A stretch of DNA of 64,000 nucleotides, taken from contig DISW01000001.1 in NCBI GenBank assembly GCA_002422605.1, positions 253,114 through 317,113 of the forward strand, written 5' to 3'. Below the pieces are notes generated by a model. It saw only the letters and a list, made by a program, of their open reading frames with translations, did not search any database and was not told the origin of the DNA. Each line of letters starts with the position of its first letter. Position 1 is the first letter of the stretch. The stretch is from Bacteriovoracaceae bacterium UBA6200 (GTDB lineage Bacteria > Bdellovibrionota > Bacteriovoracia > Bacteriovoracales > Bacteriovoracaceae). The translations under genes were made by a program, and so were the position numbers. Positions 8,224-17,194 of this stretch are shown one piece after another.

Positions 8224-9051
8224 ATGAAACAACTATTAAAACTATGTAATCTTGAAATCAAAGAAACTTTCCGGGCACGCTGGTATCAATTCTACCTGTT
8301 AACCGTTGCCCTGATGATGAGTTTATTTTTCTATTTCGGTTTAGCTGAATCAAGAATTTTAGGTTTCACAGGGCTTGGGAGGATTCTTCTTACACTTATC
8401 CAGGCAAGCATCATCGTGTTACCCATTTTTACAATGATGACGACAGTTAGAACACTAGTTAGCGATAAAGAAACAGGAGTATGGGAGTATAATCTCTCTC
8501 TCCCATTAAAACTTTCTTCATTCTATTGGGGAAGAGCTCTAGGTAAGTTTCTAGCACTTTATCTTCCTCTCTTATTGGGAATGATAGCGGCGGGACTTCT
8601 GAGTATTGCCAAAGGATATGCCGTTCCTTGGAACATCATAACTCTTTATACGCTTTTTATTGGAGCGAACTTAATTTGCTTCACGGGGATGGCACTACTT
8701 CTTTCTGTTTTCTCTAGATCACAGGAGATGGCAATAGGGCTAGGATTTATCCTTTGGCTACTTTTTGAGGCGATGATTGATGCTCTTCTATTAGGGTTAA
8801 TGCTCAAACAAAGAATTATAGCCGAACTTATTCTCGGCATGGCCTTTCTTAATCCTCTCCAATCTTTTCGAATGGGAGCGATAGGATTATTTGATCCTGA
8901 ACTAACTGTTTTAGGGCCTATCTCATACACCATAATTGAGAAAGTGGGTCTTAATAACCTTCTTGTCTGGACAGTTCTCTGGCCTTGCCTACTCGGTTTA
9001 GGACTGGCCTATGTGGGCTATCTCGGATTTAAGAAAAGGGACTTATTATGA
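8224..9051 (+). CDS. nosY: NosY, ABC-2 type permease
   Basis: 275 residues with about six transmembrane segments, an N-terminal 'ARWYQFYLLTVALMMSLFFY' helix, and the TLVSDKETGVWEYNLSLPL loop typical of ABC-2 permeases. It is the membrane part of NosFY. The gene starts two bases after the nosL stop and overlaps the next gene by four bases. The substrate moved by NosFY (a sulfur compound is proposed for the family) cannot be read from the sequence. Confidence 0.92.
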   Translation: MKQLLKLCNLEIKETFRARWYQFYLLTVALMMSLFFYFGLAESRILGFTGLGRILLTLIQASIIVLPIFTMMTTVRTLVSDKETGVWEYNLSLPLKLSSFYWGRALGKFLALYLPLLLGMIAAGLLSIAKGYAVPWNIITLYTLFIGANLICFTGMALLLSVFSRSQEMAIGLGFILWLLFEAMIDALLLGLMLKQRIIAELILGMAFLNPLQSFRMGAIGLFDPELTVLGPISYTIIEKVGLNNLLVWTVLWPCLLGLGLAYVGYLGFKKRDLL

Positions 9052-9611
9052 AAAGCAGATGGTGGATTGTTCTCTTAGCGATGTGTTCCTATGCCATGGT
9101 TTATTACCAACCAATGTGGTCTTTCGAATTTATAGCACCTCAATATCCGGATGGACTTGGTCTTCAGGTATATATGACAGGGGCGAAGGGAGATGTTACT
9201 GAAATTGATATTATCAATCACTACATTGGAATGCAGAAATTAGAGGATGCTGCGAAAAATGAAAGGGCACTGGCCCCATATGTTCTTATCCTCTTATCAC
9301 TTCTTTCGGCCGTCGTGGCCTTCAAACCCCGACATAAGTTAAGTAAGTTTATGTATCTTCCACTGATAGGATTTCCCATGGCCTTTGTGGTTATTTTTTA
9401 TCTGTGGCTTTACCGCTTCGGTCACCAGTTAAATCCGGCAGCACCTGTAAAACTAACCCCATTTACTCCGACAATCCTTGGTACGGGTATCATTGGTCAA
9501 TTTAGGACCTTTGCCTTACCAGGAATAGGTTTTTATTTGGCATGTTTTTCTGCCCTACTCATTGGATTTATGCTTTATAGATTTAATAAGCAAAAAACTG
9601 AGCAGGTATAA
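9048..9611 (+). CDS. nos-associated membrane protein of unknown function
   Basis: 187 residues with four likely membrane segments (about 5-22, 80-96, 103-127 and 160-180). Between the first and second lies an outside loop containing GDVTEIDIINHYIGM. I have the impression that comparable membrane proteins occur in other nos clusters but cannot name the family. The ATGA overlap with nosY argues for translational coupling and a role in N2O reductase assembly or copper handling. It is not NosR or NosB by size or motifs: no FMN site and no ferredoxin cysteines. Confidence 0.7.
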   Translation: MKSRWWIVLLAMCSYAMVYYQPMWSFEFIAPQYPDGLGLQVYMTGAKGDVTEIDIINHYIGMQKLEDAAKNERALAPYVLILLSLLSAVVAFKPRHKLSKFMYLPLIGFPMAFVVIFYLWLYRFGHQLNPAAPVKLTPFTPTILGTGIIGQFRTFALPGIGFYLACFSALLIGFMLYRFNKQKTEQV

Positions 9612-9616
9612 TTAGT

Positions 9617-10036
9617 ATGAACACAGATACCCCAAGAAGTGATGAACTCATCGAGGTCCGCGGAACTTCATTTACTTTTGGAGACATCAACCAAGTTGTA
9701 AAAAACTTTTATCGTCAAGTGGCCGAACACCGCCACTTGAAAGTCCCCTTTAGTACGGTGGAAGACTGGCCTCATCACATTGATAATTTAACCCATTTCT
9801 GGTGGATACGCTTCGGAGGAAGACCTTATTTGGAAGTTCAATACAATCCTGTCCAAAAGCATTTTGAAACAGGTTATAACGAAGAATTTCTCGATATGTG
9901 GCTCACTCTTTTCAAAGACGTTTTAGATTCAACTCTCTCAAAAAATCAGGCCAATTTGTGGTTTATGTTCGCAGAAGGAATTGGTAATGCTCTAACCTAC
10001 CATAATGAGGCCATGAAGAAGCACTATTCGAAATAA
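9617..10036 (+). CDS. Truncated haemoglobin, group III type
   Basis: 139 residues with the group III globin pattern: an N-terminal FYRQVAEHRHLKVPF helix, then the aromatic run HFWWIRFGGRP and the helix W-F-M-F-A-E-G-I-G-N-A. Such globins bind O2 or NO, and some reduce or detoxify NO. It is the last gene of the nos array, five bases after the membrane protein, which suggests protection of the copper enzyme from NO or O2. That role is inference from position. Confidence 0.8.
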   Translation: MNTDTPRSDELIEVRGTSFTFGDINQVVKNFYRQVAEHRHLKVPFSTVEDWPHHIDNLTHFWWIRFGGRPYLEVQYNPVQKHFETGYNEEFLDMWLTLFKDVLDSTLSKNQANLWFMFAEGIGNALTYHNEAMKKHYSK

Positions 10037-10121
10037 GTAGTTATGCGTTCTGCCTTGTTGGTGCCTTGCCCGTGTGTTAAGTTGTCTAAATACAAAAATT
10101 CATACCAAGGAGAGCACAGTT

Positions 10122-10571
10122 TTGCTGGCAACAAACATTTCTTATCGAATCGTCCCTCATACAGAACTATCTAAACAAGACTATCAAGAGAAGCTCGTTA
10201 ATTTCCTCTTCACCTCACTTGAGAAATATTCAGATCCTATTCCCGATATCGAAGCCTGCCTTAAATACATTATCGATGAAAATAAAGGTGGATATGTTTT
10301 CGTGGCCGAAGACTCTCATTCAAACTTGTATGGTGCTGTCTTCCTCACAAGAACAAGGATGGAGACCTTTGTCCCTGAATACCTGCTTGTATATATAGCG
10401 ACTCATAAAGATGCTCGCGGTAAAGGCATTGGTCTGGGGCTATTAACCTTCGTAAAAGAAAAGGCCAAGGCCCCTATCGCTCTCCATGTAGAGCATGATA
10501 ATCCTGCAAAAAGATTATATGAAAAAGTAGGCTTCACAAATAAGTATACTGAAATGAGATGGTATCCCTAA
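10122..10571 (+). CDS. GNAT-family N-acetyltransferase
   Basis: The chosen start is TTG at 10122 because AAGGAG lies nine bases upstream (10107-10112); a longer frame from GTG 10074 would place that site inside the gene. The product has about 149 residues, with the acetyl-CoA loop D-A-R-G-K-G-I-G and the end strand H-V-E-H-D-N-P-A-K-R-L-Y-E-K-V-G-F typical of GNAT enzymes. Its stop overlaps the start of the racemase gene (TAATG), so the two may act together on an amino compound. The substrate is unknown. Confidence 0.82.
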   Translation: MLATNISYRIVPHTELSKQDYQEKLVNFLFTSLEKYSDPIPDIEACLKYIIDENKGGYVFVAEDSHSNLYGAVFLTRTRMETFVPEYLLVYIATHKDARGKGIGLGLLTFVKEKAKAPIALHVEHDNPAKRLYEKVGFTNKYTEMRWYP

Positions 10572-11641
10572 TGGCCAAACTATACTTATACCGAGACCGT
10601 CTAAGGCATAACTATGACTATCTGAAACAAGAGTTTAAACAGGCCAATATAGAATGGGGAATAGTTACCAAGCTCCTTTGTGGAAATAAAACATTCTTAA
10701 AAGAGGTTTTAAATCTTGGTCCTTCTCAAGTCTGTGATTCAAGAATAAGCAATTTAAAAGCTATCAAAGAAATAAATCCAGACGTTGAAACAATCTACAT
10801 CAAACCTCCTGCCCCCTCAGTCATAAAAAGCTTAGTTCGCTATGCAAATATAAGCTTAAATACCCAACTTACCACCATCAAAGCTATTTCCCGGGAAGCT
10901 TTAAAACAAAGAAAGAAACATAAAGTCATCCTCATGGTAGAAATGGGGGATTTAAGAGAAGGGATTTTAGGAAAAGACTTAGAAAAATTTTATTCTCAGG
11001 TCTTCAAACTTAAAGGAGTTGAAGTCATCGGTCTGGGCACAAATTTAAATTGCCTACATGGAGTTATGCCCTCGGAGGATAAACTGATAGAACTCTGCCA
11101 CTATAAGAAGATGATTGAAGATAAGTTCGACCGAAAACTTCCTATCGTGTCAGGTGGCACAACCGTTACCCTTCCTCTTCTACTAGGATCCGGTATATTC
11201 CCAAAAGATATTAATCATTTCAGAATTGGTGAGGCACTTTTTTTTGGAGCTGATTTGTTCAAAGATAAGACCATTAAGGGTATGTACCCCTTTACTTTAG
11301 AATTGGAGGCCCAGGTCATCGAGGTTTCAGAAAAACCGAGTGAACCCTTTGGTGAGTTTGGTGCAAACCCAATGGGAGTCAAATACACAAAGTCTAAAAA
11401 TAAGGTCACAACGGTTCAACGTGCCATTATAGATGTAGGTGTCCTCGATGTAGCGCCCCAGTTTTTAATGCCTAAAAATCAGCGCATTAAGGTCATGGGA
11501 GCAAGCTCTGATATGCTAGTCGTGGACATTACTCACTCTCGACATAAATATCCTGTTGGCTCTACAATGAAGTTTGAGCTAAAATATATGGGAGCCTTAA
11601 GTCTTCTTAATTCTCGATATATTGATAAGGTCGTACTTTAA
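10571..11641 (+). CDS. PLP-dependent amino-acid racemase (COG3457/ornithine racemase-like)
   Basis: 356 residues from the ATG at 10571, which overlaps the preceding stop. It has the alanine-racemase type TIM barrel. The PLP lysine is expected in IVTKLLCGN near residue 35, and the pattern continues with SRISNLKAIKE, VILMVEMGDLREGI, GLGTNLNC and SGG-TT, as in ornithine/lysine racemase-type proteins. Substrate specificity cannot be assigned. The coupling with a GNAT enzyme suggests a small pathway for a modified D-amino acid. Confidence 0.78.
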   Translation: MAKLYLYRDRLRHNYDYLKQEFKQANIEWGIVTKLLCGNKTFLKEVLNLGPSQVCDSRISNLKAIKEINPDVETIYIKPPAPSVIKSLVRYANISLNTQLTTIKAISREALKQRKKHKVILMVEMGDLREGILGKDLEKFYSQVFKLKGVEVIGLGTNLNCLHGVMPSEDKLIELCHYKKMIEDKFDRKLPIVSGGTTVTLPLLLGSGIFPKDINHFRIGEALFFGADLFKDKTIKGMYPFTLELEAQVIEVSEKPSEPFGEFGANPMGVKYTKSKNKVTTVQRAIIDVGVLDVAPQFLMPKNQRIKVMGASSDMLVVDITHSRHKYPVGSTMKFELKYMGALSLLNSRYIDKVVL

Positions 11642-12172
11642 ATGAAATTTTTAATCCTTCTGTTCTTATTAACTCAGATGGCCCTTGCCCAGGATTTTAA
11701 ACAAGAAGCGCCAAAAGTTGCGGAGTCTCTTAAGAAGAATCTTATGGGGAATCTACAGCGTGAGCTCAAAGAGAACGGTACTCTTAAGGCAATAGATTTC
11801 TGCCACACAGAAGTGACAAAACTAGGATCAAAGACCAATCAAGAATTCAAAGGGAAATACCAGTTTGGAAGAACATCCCACAAAATAAGAAACTCCAAGA
11901 ATGAACCTCAGGATTGGATTCTTCCTTATCTTGAGAAATTCCAAAATAAAAAACAAACGGATGAGGGTACAGCTTCTTTTTACCATAAAACCAAACAGGG
12001 TGAACTCATTTACGTTGAGCCACTTTGGACGGCCCCGATGTGTTTGCAATGTCATGGTGACAACATTTCTAAGAACGTGAAGACGGAGCTATTAAAGCGC
12101 TACCCTACAGATAAGGCCCAAAATTTTAAAGTCGGCGACTTTAGAGGCTTTATATGGGTCAAAGAAAAGTAG
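11642..12172 (+). CDS. Periplasmic mono-haem DUF3365 protein
   Basis: 176 residues. A signal peptide (1 to about 16, cleaved after A-L-A) is followed by a DUF3365 (Tll0287-like) domain with one haem-c motif C-L-Q-C-H near residue 134 and a second conserved FCHTEV. Members are redox or gas sensors and electron carriers. The gene begins at the base after the racemase stop. No kinase is fused to it, so here it acts as a soluble haem protein. Its partner is unknown. Confidence 0.82.
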   Translation: MKFLILLFLLTQMALAQDFKQEAPKVAESLKKNLMGNLQRELKENGTLKAIDFCHTEVTKLGSKTNQEFKGKYQFGRTSHKIRNSKNEPQDWILPYLEKFQNKKQTDEGTASFYHKTKQGELIYVEPLWTAPMCLQCHGDNISKNVKTELLKRYPTDKAQNFKVGDFRGFIWVKEK

Positions 12173-12174
12173 CA

Positions 12175-12912
12175 ATGAATAAAAAATATTCCTTTCTTCA
12201 CCATGATCATGATCCACAATCAATCCAGGAAAGAATTCTCAGTCAATCTAAGAGTGTCCTGAGAGATTTCGTCTATGGTGCCATCGATGGGGCCGTAACA
12301 ACATTTGCCATCGTTGCAGGAGTTGCCGGGGCCAATCTTGAAACTCGGACAGTTCTCATATTGGGTTTTGCCAATGTTCTGGCCGATGGATTCTCCATGG
12401 CCGCCAGCAACTATCTGGCAACAAAATCGGAATTAGAAGAAAGAATGCTTGTTACTCAATATGAAGAGGAACAGATTGAAATTAATTCCGAAGGAGAAAC
12501 AGAAGAAATTCGCCAGATTTTTATCAACAAAGGTATCACGGGATCAACTCTTGATGAACTGGTGACACAGATAACATCGGATAAAAAAGAGTGGCTCAAA
12601 GTCATGCTTGCAGAAGAATATGGCTACACCAATAGAGAGCAGTCACCTTTAAAAGCGGGTCTTGTAACCTTCTCCTCTTTTGCCATCTTTGGTCTTATTC
12701 CTCTCATCCCTTATATGATTCTCACTAATGGTAATTTCTTTTGGTCGACTATCTTTACCGGCATAGCGTTCTTTTCGGCAGGGGCGGCAAAGACACAGTG
12801 GACTAGACACTCCCTATGGCGTTCTGGTTTTGAAACACTCCTCATAGGTTCCCTGGCCGCTCTTCTTGCCTATTATGCGGGTGCAATCCTGAGTAATATG
12901 AATTTTCTCTAG
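12175..12912 (+). CDS. VIT1/CCC1-family metal transporter
   Basis: 245 residues from ATG 12175; a longer frame from 12154 would overlap the previous gene. The motif FVYGAIDGAVTTFAIVAGVAGA and the later GFANVLADGFSMAASNYLA are characteristic of VIT1/CCC1 Fe2+/Mn2+ transporters. The cytosolic insertion rich in E (ELEERMLVTQYEEEQIE) corresponds to the metal-binding helices. The protein should export iron or manganese from the cytosol. Confidence 0.88.
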   Translation: MNKKYSFLHHDHDPQSIQERILSQSKSVLRDFVYGAIDGAVTTFAIVAGVAGANLETRTVLILGFANVLADGFSMAASNYLATKSELEERMLVTQYEEEQIEINSEGETEEIRQIFINKGITGSTLDELVTQITSDKKEWLKVMLAEEYGYTNREQSPLKAGLVTFSSFAIFGLIPLIPYMILTNGNFFWSTIFTGIAFFSAGAAKTQWTRHSLWRSGFETLLIGSLAALLAYYAGAILSNMNFL

Positions 12913-12971
12913 TTGCAATGAGAGTTGAAGCTCCTTCAAATGGAGAGTAAAAAGTAAGCAGGAGATTCCTC

Positions 12972-14246
12972 ATGCTTCGAAACCCTATTGCATCAATACC
13001 TGAGAAAGAACTTCATTTAGGACGACTCCTGGGTCTAGTTAATCGAAAGCTAAGTGAAGGCAATGATTTTGGGAAAATTTTTGATTTTTTATTTGAAACT
13101 CTAAACCTCATCATTCCCTACGATCGAATCGGTATAGCTCTCATCGAAGGCGAGGGGGAATCCAGACAGATATGTGCCAAATGGTTGAAGACGAAACTAC
13201 AAAAAAGTTTTCTCGGAAGCGGTTACTGCGAGCTCTTAAAAGGTAGAAGCCTTGAGAAAATAATCGATACGGGCAAACCACGAATTATAAGTGACTTGCT
13301 GGAATACAGCTATATTCATCCCGACTCTCATTCTACAAAGCTCATTCTTCGGGAAGGAATTCGCTCCAGTCTAACTTGCCCGTTAATGGCCGAAGGAAAA
13401 ACAATCGGAGTCGTCTTTTTCTCTTCTGCACAAACGGATACTTATAAAAATGAGCACATACAAACCTATCTTTCTATCGCAGATGAACTCTCCATTGTCA
13501 TTGAACATGGAAGATTAAGAAACTGGTTCAACAATGACTTATCCAGGGAGCAAAATCTTAGGATGGTACTTCATGACCTTAAAAATCCCCTCAATGTCAT
13601 TCAGGGCTATCTGGAACTCTCTCAGCACAAGGCCTGGTATAATGATCTTGATAGTGATATCAAAAAAATATTCAACACCCTCAAAAGAAAATCAAACTTC
13701 ATGGTAGAGCTTCTTAATGAACTCTCAGTGTTGGCCCAGCTGGATACAGGAAAAGATTTTTCAGAACCAAGTGAAGTATCCTTAAAAGATTTTGTACCTG
13801 ATCTAGCGGTAAGAGCTCGTGAAATGGCAGATCAAAAAGAAATCAACGTTGTCATCAGTACCAGCTCCGGTCTACCGGAGAATGCATATTTTAATACCAT
13901 TCGCATCCATCGTGTTCTTGATAATCTTGTTTCAAATGGTGTCAAATATTCAGCACGTGGAACAACTATAAAAATAAATATTAAAGAAGAGGGGGATCGA
14001 ATTGTTTTCGAAGTTAAAGACTCTGGTCAGGGTATTCCTGAAACAGAAATGGGCAAATTATTTAAAGAATTCAGCAGAACCAGTGTCACTCCAACAGAGG
14101 GAGAGCAAAGTACTGGTCTAGGTCTTGCGATAGCCAAGAAGATTGTGGAACAACATGGAGGAGAAATATCTGTTAAAAGCCAAATAGGTAAAGGATCCAC
14201 CTTCTCCTTTTGGATTCCAGTAAAAGCGCCTACCAGCTTTCATTAA
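12972..14246 (+). CDS. GAF-domain histidine kinase
   Basis: 424 residues: GAF domain (about 25-180), HisKA dimerisation helix with phospho-acceptor H201 in VLHDLKNPLN, then the HATPase domain with N-box (DNLVSNGVKYS), G1 (DSGQGIP) and G2 (STGLGLAIAKKI). No membrane segments, so a cytosolic sensor. No response-regulator gene is adjacent. The ribosome-binding site is CAGGAG about 10 bases before ATG 12972. Its end overlaps the convergent transporter gene by four bases. Confidence 0.9.
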   Translation: MLRNPIASIPEKELHLGRLLGLVNRKLSEGNDFGKIFDFLFETLNLIIPYDRIGIALIEGEGESRQICAKWLKTKLQKSFLGSGYCELLKGRSLEKIIDTGKPRIISDLLEYSYIHPDSHSTKLILREGIRSSLTCPLMAEGKTIGVVFFSSAQTDTYKNEHIQTYLSIADELSIVIEHGRLRNWFNNDLSREQNLRMVLHDLKNPLNVIQGYLELSQHKAWYNDLDSDIKKIFNTLKRKSNFMVELLNELSVLAQLDTGKDFSEPSEVSLKDFVPDLAVRAREMADQKEINVVISTSSGLPENAYFNTIRIHRVLDNLVSNGVKYSARGTTIKINIKEEGDRIVFEVKDSGQGIPETEMGKLFKEFSRTSVTPTEGEQSTGLGLAIAKKIVEQHGGEISVKSQIGKGSTFSFWIPVKAPTSFH

Positions 14247-14977
14247 AAGATCTTTAGCAGTGCAAGAATAACGACAGTGGTAAAAACTAACTTTCTAATA
14301 AGTTCGATTACAGGTGAAGGTAGTGTTTTTGTAAATTTCTTAAGAATAAGAACTGATAATAAGATCCCAACTAGTAAGTAAATAAAATCAGAATTAAGAT
14401 TAAGATTCGTGCCTTGATACACCTGAATGAGAAATGATGCTAGTGATGAAAGTCCCACCGCAAAAAGGCTTGTGGCAACGGCTTGGGCAACTGGATACCG
14501 AAAGAATGACAAAAAAAATGGAAGCATCAATACTCCCCCACCTAGCCCCGTAAAGGTGGTAAGGGCCCCCAGAATAAGGCCCACAATGACAGATAAGCTT
14601 ATAGGGTTACACGCATCCTTAATTTCTGTATTTGATTTTACAGGCTTCCAAACGCCGTAGAGAGCATAGAGAGAAACAATGGATAAAAGTATACCAATAT
14701 AGAGAGTCGGCAGAGATTCTTTATAGGGTGCAGTGATATAACTACTTAAAGCGGAAGCTGAGACAATAATGAATCCCGTCCGGTACTGAGTGCCCTTTCT
14801 CTGATCAATAAAGTTGAGAAGCGAGGCCACTAGAACTGCAAGAAGCGAATAAACGGAGGCTTCTTTGAGAGTCATTCCCAGGAACTGCATGAAGAGCGGT
14901 ATAGCAACGAGTGCCCCACCAGCACCAGTAAGTCCCATCACACTACCAATAATAATTCCACAGATTAGATAGATCAT
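14243..14977 (-). CDS. TauE/SafE-family sulfite/sulfonate exporter
   Basis: 244 residues with about eight hydrophobic segments and the repeated TauE/SafE motif GxxxGLTGAGGAL...PLFM (residues about 12-35) and TTFTGLGGGVLMLPFFL. The family exports sulfite, sulfoacetate or related anions. It is the second gene after the ArsR-rhodanese regulator (13-base gap), so it probably removes sulfite or thiosulfate formed by the divergent persulfide dioxygenase. Confidence 0.88.
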   Translation of the reverse strand: MIYLICGIIIGSVMGLTGAGGALVAIPLFMQFLGMTLKEASVYSLLAVLVASLLNFIDQRKGTQYRTGFIIVSASALSSYITAPYKESLPTLYIGILLSIVSLYALYGVWKPVKSNTEIKDACNPISLSVIVGLILGALTTFTGLGGGVLMLPFFLSFFRYPVAQAVATSLFAVGLSSLASFLIQVYQGTNLNLNSDFIYLLVGILLSVLILKKFTKTLPSPVIELIRKLVFTTVVILALLKIF

Positions 14978-14990
14978 TAATATTCAGGCC

Positions 14991-15644
14991 TTAAATGAGT
15001 TCCTTTATAACATTCCAAGAGAGATCTAACCTATAAGCATTAAGTCCATTCTCTCTTAAATAATTAACACTATAAGCTGAAAGAGCGCAAAGCCTTCCCC
15101 TACAGAAAACTAAGATCTTCTTTTTTTTTGGAAGTTTTTTTAGATTTTTTTTCAACTCTATTTGAGGAATATGAAAAACTAATTCAGATTCATTAAGGCC
15201 TAAAATCTCATCCTGGGGTCTCACATCTAAAAGGATTGCTTCTCCCGAACGAATCATTTTTTTTGTCTCATTTAATGAGCCGACCCAATTCAAATCTCCA
15301 TAGATATCACGAGTCTCAAGTACAAATGACGGATCAAGTTTTTGAGCAAAATCCTGGAAGTGCTCCCAGAACTCAAAAACGTCAGGAGATAGAGAATATA
15401 ACCTTTTCTGCCCGAGGTTCTCTACCTTTACTAGATCCTCATTCAGCATCTTACGGAGGTGCATCGAGGTATTTGCAATACTTTCATCCACTTTATTTGC
15501 CATGACTTCAACAGTAAGTGGTGCCTGAGAGAGAAAGTGAATAAGCCGGATACGTACAGGAGAAGCCATTGCCCCTAATAAAGTGGCCAGTGAAGTAAAG
15601 ATATCATCCTGCCGATCCTTTAATAATTTTAGTTTATGATCCAT
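14991..15644 (-). CDS. ArsR-type regulator fused to a rhodanese domain
   Basis: 217 residues. Residues about 10-90 form a winged-helix ArsR domain (LLGAMASPVRIRLIHFLSQ, recognition helix SIANTSMHLRKML). Residues about 115-217 are a rhodanese domain with the active-site loop VFCRGRLCAL. The Cys in such fusions can carry a persulfide, so the protein should sense reactive sulfur and release the operator between it and the divergent MBL gene. The start has GGAGAT upstream. This ArsR-rhodanese architecture is known in other bacteria; the regulation proposed here is inference. Confidence 0.88.
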   Translation of the reverse strand: MDHKLKLLKDRQDDIFTSLATLLGAMASPVRIRLIHFLSQAPLTVEVMANKVDESIANTSMHLRKMLNEDLVKVENLGQKRLYSLSPDVFEFWEHFQDFAQKLDPSFVLETRDIYGDLNWVGSLNETKKMIRSGEAILLDVRPQDEILGLNESELVFHIPQIELKKNLKKLPKKKKILVFCRGRLCALSAYSVNYLRENGLNAYRLDLSWNVIKELI

Positions 15645-15675
15645 ATAATCTCCTGATATTTATCATAAGTCCTAT

Positions 15676-15697
15676 TATTCAATAAATCAATTGAATA
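15676..15697. promoter_or_regulatory. Palindromic operator between sulfur-regulator and dioxygenase genes
   Basis: TATTCAAT, a six-base spacer, then ATTGAATA form a perfect 8+8 inverted repeat in the only intergenic gap between the divergent ArsR-rhodanese and persulfide dioxygenase genes. AT-rich repeats with ATTC...GAAT half-sites are typical of BigR/SqrR-like sulfur sensors, although the spacing here is wider. Confidence 0.7.
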
Positions 15698-15744
15698 TTT
15701 AAACACAGTGTCATATAGTCTAAAAAGCTGCAGAAGGAGTAATC

Positions 15745-16620
15745 ATGCAAATTCAACATTTCTTTGATCCCGACACTTTTACTCTTACCTATTTGGTCAC
15801 TGATGAACTCACTAAAGACACTGTCATTATTGATCCTGTATTGGATTTTGAGCAGGCTTCCGGAAAGGTCCATGATTCTGGACTACAACCGCTTCTAACT
15901 TATATTTCAGATAAGAATCTTAAAATTAAAGGCATCCTTGAAACCCATGCACATGCTGATCACATATCAGGGTCGCAAATTCTAAAACAAATTTTCCCTG
16001 AAGCTATTGTTGCAATTGGGGAGAGAATAAAAGATGTTCAAGTTTTTTTTAAAAAGCATTTCAACCTGACTGATCTTGAAACTAATGGTTCTCAATTTGA
16101 CCATCTTTTTAAAAACAAAGAAGAAGTAGAATTTGGCAGCCTGAAAATGAAGGCCCTCCCAACCCCTGGTCATACACCGGCCTGCATGACTTATCTTTTC
16201 GAAGATGCGGCCTTCACAGGGGATGCCTTATTTATGCCAGATTACGGAACAGGACGCTGTGACTTTCCTAATGGGAGCGCCGCTGATTTATACCAATCAG
16301 TTAAAGAGATCCTTTACGTTTTACCGGATAAGACAAGAGTATTCGTTGGCCATGATTACTCTCCAAATGGAAGGGAGATGCTTTTTCAAACCACAATCGG
16401 TGAAAGTAAAAAATTAAATATTCAATTATCAGAAAATACCAGCGAAAAAGAATACGTTGAATTTAGAACGTCCAGAGATAAAACTCTTAATGCTCCCCGC
16501 TTACTCCTACCGAGCATCCAGATCAATATCAATGCTGGACATCTTCCAGAACCAGAACAAAACGGAAAATCTTATTTAAAAATTCCTCTCGTTAAAGATC
16601 TGCATTCTGGGAAACTTTGA
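15745..16620 (+). CDS. Persulfide dioxygenase / MBL-fold hydrolase (ETHE1/Blh-like)
   Basis: 291 residues with the metallo-beta-lactamase motif THAHADH (about residue 71), a second metal His in PTPGHTPA, and FTGDALF with the metal Asp. The insert GRCDFPNGSAADLYQSV is typical of ETHE1/Blh persulfide dioxygenases, which oxidise glutathione persulfide to sulfite in the cytosol. The ribosome-binding site is AGAAGGAG. The rhodanese and DUF2892 genes follow on the same strand, forming a sulfide-detoxification operon. Confidence 0.88.
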   Translation: MQIQHFFDPDTFTLTYLVTDELTKDTVIIDPVLDFEQASGKVHDSGLQPLLTYISDKNLKIKGILETHAHADHISGSQILKQIFPEAIVAIGERIKDVQVFFKKHFNLTDLETNGSQFDHLFKNKEEVEFGSLKMKALPTPGHTPACMTYLFEDAAFTGDALFMPDYGTGRCDFPNGSAADLYQSVKEILYVLPDKTRVFVGHDYSPNGREMLFQTTIGESKKLNIQLSENTSEKEYVEFRTSRDKTLNAPRLLLPSIQININAGHLPEPEQNGKSYLKIPLVKDLHSGKL

Positions 16621-16630
16621 GGAGGTATAT

Positions 16631-16945
16631 ATGAAAAGTAACGTTCCAACGGTAACAGTCGAAGAAGTCTCAGGAATGAAAGAGGCAATCCTTGTGGATG
16701 TTCGGACTCCAGAAGAATTCGTAGGAGAACTTGGACATATTAAAGGATCAATTTTGTTACCTCCTGGTCCAAAATTGAATGATTTCTTGGCAACTGCAAA
16801 TAAGGAGCTTTGCCTTGTATTCATCTGTCGCTCAGGTGCCCGTTCAGAAAGTGCAACAGCGATGGCCCTAACTTTAGGGTTTCAAAAAAGCTACAACATG
16901 GAAGGCGGCATGATTGCATGGATTAATAAGGGCCTTCCCATTTAA
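16631..16945 (+). CDS. Single-domain rhodanese
   Basis: 104 residues making one rhodanese domain with DVRTPEEFVGELGHIKGS and the catalytic loop FICRSGARSESA. It would transfer persulfide sulfur as the partner of the dioxygenase upstream. A strong GAGGAGG site precedes the ATG and the gap to the dioxygenase is ten bases. Confidence 0.92.
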   Translation: MKSNVPTVTVEEVSGMKEAILVDVRTPEEFVGELGHIKGSILLPPGPKLNDFLATANKELCLVFICRSGARSESATAMALTLGFQKSYNMEGGMIAWINKGLPI

Positions 16946-16962
16946 AAAAAACTGGAGTTATT

Positions 16963-17154
16963 ATGAAAAAAAACATTCACCCATTAGAAAGAGTGTTTCG
17001 AATGCTTCTAGGCCTGGGATTGATCTCTATGGCCTTTATCGGTCCAAAAAGTCTATGGTTCCTACTGGGTATTGTACCTGTATTGACGGGTTTCATTGGA
17101 TGGTGCCCTCCCTATCACATCTTAGGCATATCAACCTGCAAAATAAGAAAGTGA
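16963..17154 (+). CDS. DUF2892 membrane protein (YgaP-C-like)
   Basis: 63 residues with two hydrophobic segments and the pattern 'N-x-x-x-x-E-R-x-x-R-x-x-x-G', as in DUF2892. In E. coli YgaP this domain is fused to a rhodanese; here it is a separate gene directly after one, which supports the same membrane-associated sulfur-transfer role. It contains GWCPPYHILGISTC with two cysteines. Confidence 0.85.
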   Translation: MKKNIHPLERVFRMLLGLGLISMAFIGPKSLWFLLGIVPVLTGFIGWCPPYHILGISTCKIRK

Positions 17155-17194
17155 AGAACAGTCAAGAAACTCTGAATGATGCCTTAATGACACT

